From Orthonyx spaldingii (lineage: Eukaryota > Chordata > Aves > Passeriformes > Orthonychidae): a stretch of DNA of 64,000 nucleotides. Below, piece after piece: positions 63,741-64,000 of this stretch. How positions within the stretch are numbered: the first letter of the stretch is position 1; every line of letters starts with the position of its first letter. The stretch covers positions 1,686,097 through 1,750,096 of the forward strand of contig VZTJ01001640.1 in assembly GCA_013397795.1 (NCBI GenBank). Direction: 5' to 3'. The notes below the pieces were generated by a model. The model searched no databases, was not told the DNA's origin, and saw nothing but the letters and a program-made list of their open reading frames with translations. Both the position numbers and the translations under genes were made by a program.

Positions 63741-63935
63741 GCCGGGCCCGTGGGGCCGTGGCACAGCACGGCTGAGGCGAGGCACAGCCGGGCCCGTGGG
63801 GCCGTGGCACAGCACGGCTGAGGCGAGGCACAGCCGGGCCCGTGGGGCCGTGGCACAGCACGGCTGAGGCGAGGCACAGCCGGGCCCGGCGGGGCGCGGG
63901 TGGCGTTCGCGCTCAGGCGGCCTCGCATCTCCCCA
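63725..63935. promoter_or_regulatory. CpG-dense block, possible CpG island
   Basis: About two dozen or more CpG in roughly 210 bp, in sharp contrast to the CpG-poor rest of the window. Part comes from the 46-bp repeats but the density continues to their right (gcggggcgcgggtggcgttc). It may mark an alternative SV2B promoter upstream of coding exon 2, or be simply a GC-rich minisatellite. No TATA box or initiator was identified. Confidence 0.4.
63741..63888. repeat. GC-rich minisatellite, 46-bp unit, 3.2 copies
   Basis: Three units start at 63741, 63787 and 63833 and are identical by eye; a fourth is cut after gccgggcccg (63879-63888). Each unit holds about five CpG dinucleotides. A period of 46 is not divisible by three, so reading frames through it change each unit; the Pro/Ala/Arg-rich open frames it creates on both strands are by-products and not evidence of a protein. 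Confidence 0.95.
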
Positions 63936-64000
63936 CGGGCCTTGTCCAGCACCACAACACTCCTGGGACCATCTGGTTCTCCCCTCCCAAGCCCTCTGCT

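Noticed and set aside
63741..63888. Possible CRISPR-like direct repeats
   Set aside because: The units are contiguous with no unique spacers, and the host is a vertebrate.
63580..63955. Pro/Ala/Arg-rich open frames on both strands at the right edge
   Set aside because: Generated by the 46-bp GC-rich minisatellite; the translated repeats shift frame each unit and match no protein.
58718..64000. SV2B first coding exon (N-terminus and TM1)
   Set aside because: Searched for on the minus strand and not found; it must lie beyond the window.

Overview
The window is vertebrate nuclear DNA, almost certainly from a bird. Two things show this. Eleven GT-AG-bounded exons on the minus strand join in frame into the last ~533 residues of synaptic vesicle glycoprotein 2B (SV2B). 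The only recognisable dispersed repeats are fragments of CR1, the LINE family that dominates bird genomes, including the typical 3' end with 'ttccaacccaaacca...ctatgattct'. Nothing bacterial, viral or plasmid-like is visible, and I found no rRNA, tRNA or CRISPR array.

Layout: the right third (43.4-64 kb) is the SV2B gene read right to left. The first visible coding exon is at 58,537-58,717 and the stop codon is at 43,424-43,426. Assuming one further coding exon of about 150 residues beyond 64,000 (first intron phase 1), the protein comes to 683 residues, the length I recall for mammalian SV2B. The sequence from 58.7 kb to the right edge is intron as far as I can see. It ends in a very CpG-rich block made of three perfect 46-bp repeats. 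Introns range from about 0.6 to 2.5 kb. One carries a CR1 tail, one a perfect 56-bp tandem duplication.

The left two thirds (1 to about 38-43 kb) lie downstream of SV2B. I could find no supportable coding exon there. The near end must hold the SV2B 3' UTR, whose end I cannot fix. The nearest perfect AATAAA on the minus strand is 4.7 kb past the stop. The remainder is low-repeat intergenic DNA with five small or medium CR1 pieces in the whole window, one possible ancient amniote retroposon tail, a few short tandem repeats, an exact 15-bp-arm hairpin at 22.7 kb and a 33-bp strictly alternating purine-pyrimidine tract. In mammals SV2B is followed by a large gene-poor interval before SLCO3A1, and this region is consistent with the avian counterpart.

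Functionally there is one gene here. SV2B is a 12-transmembrane, major-facilitator-type glycoprotein of synaptic vesicles. The visible part runs from TM2 to the C-terminus, including the large lumenal loop with its pentapeptide-type repeats and three N-glycosylation sequons. No previously undescribed biological system is evident; the findings are mainly structural oddities of the noncoding DNA.
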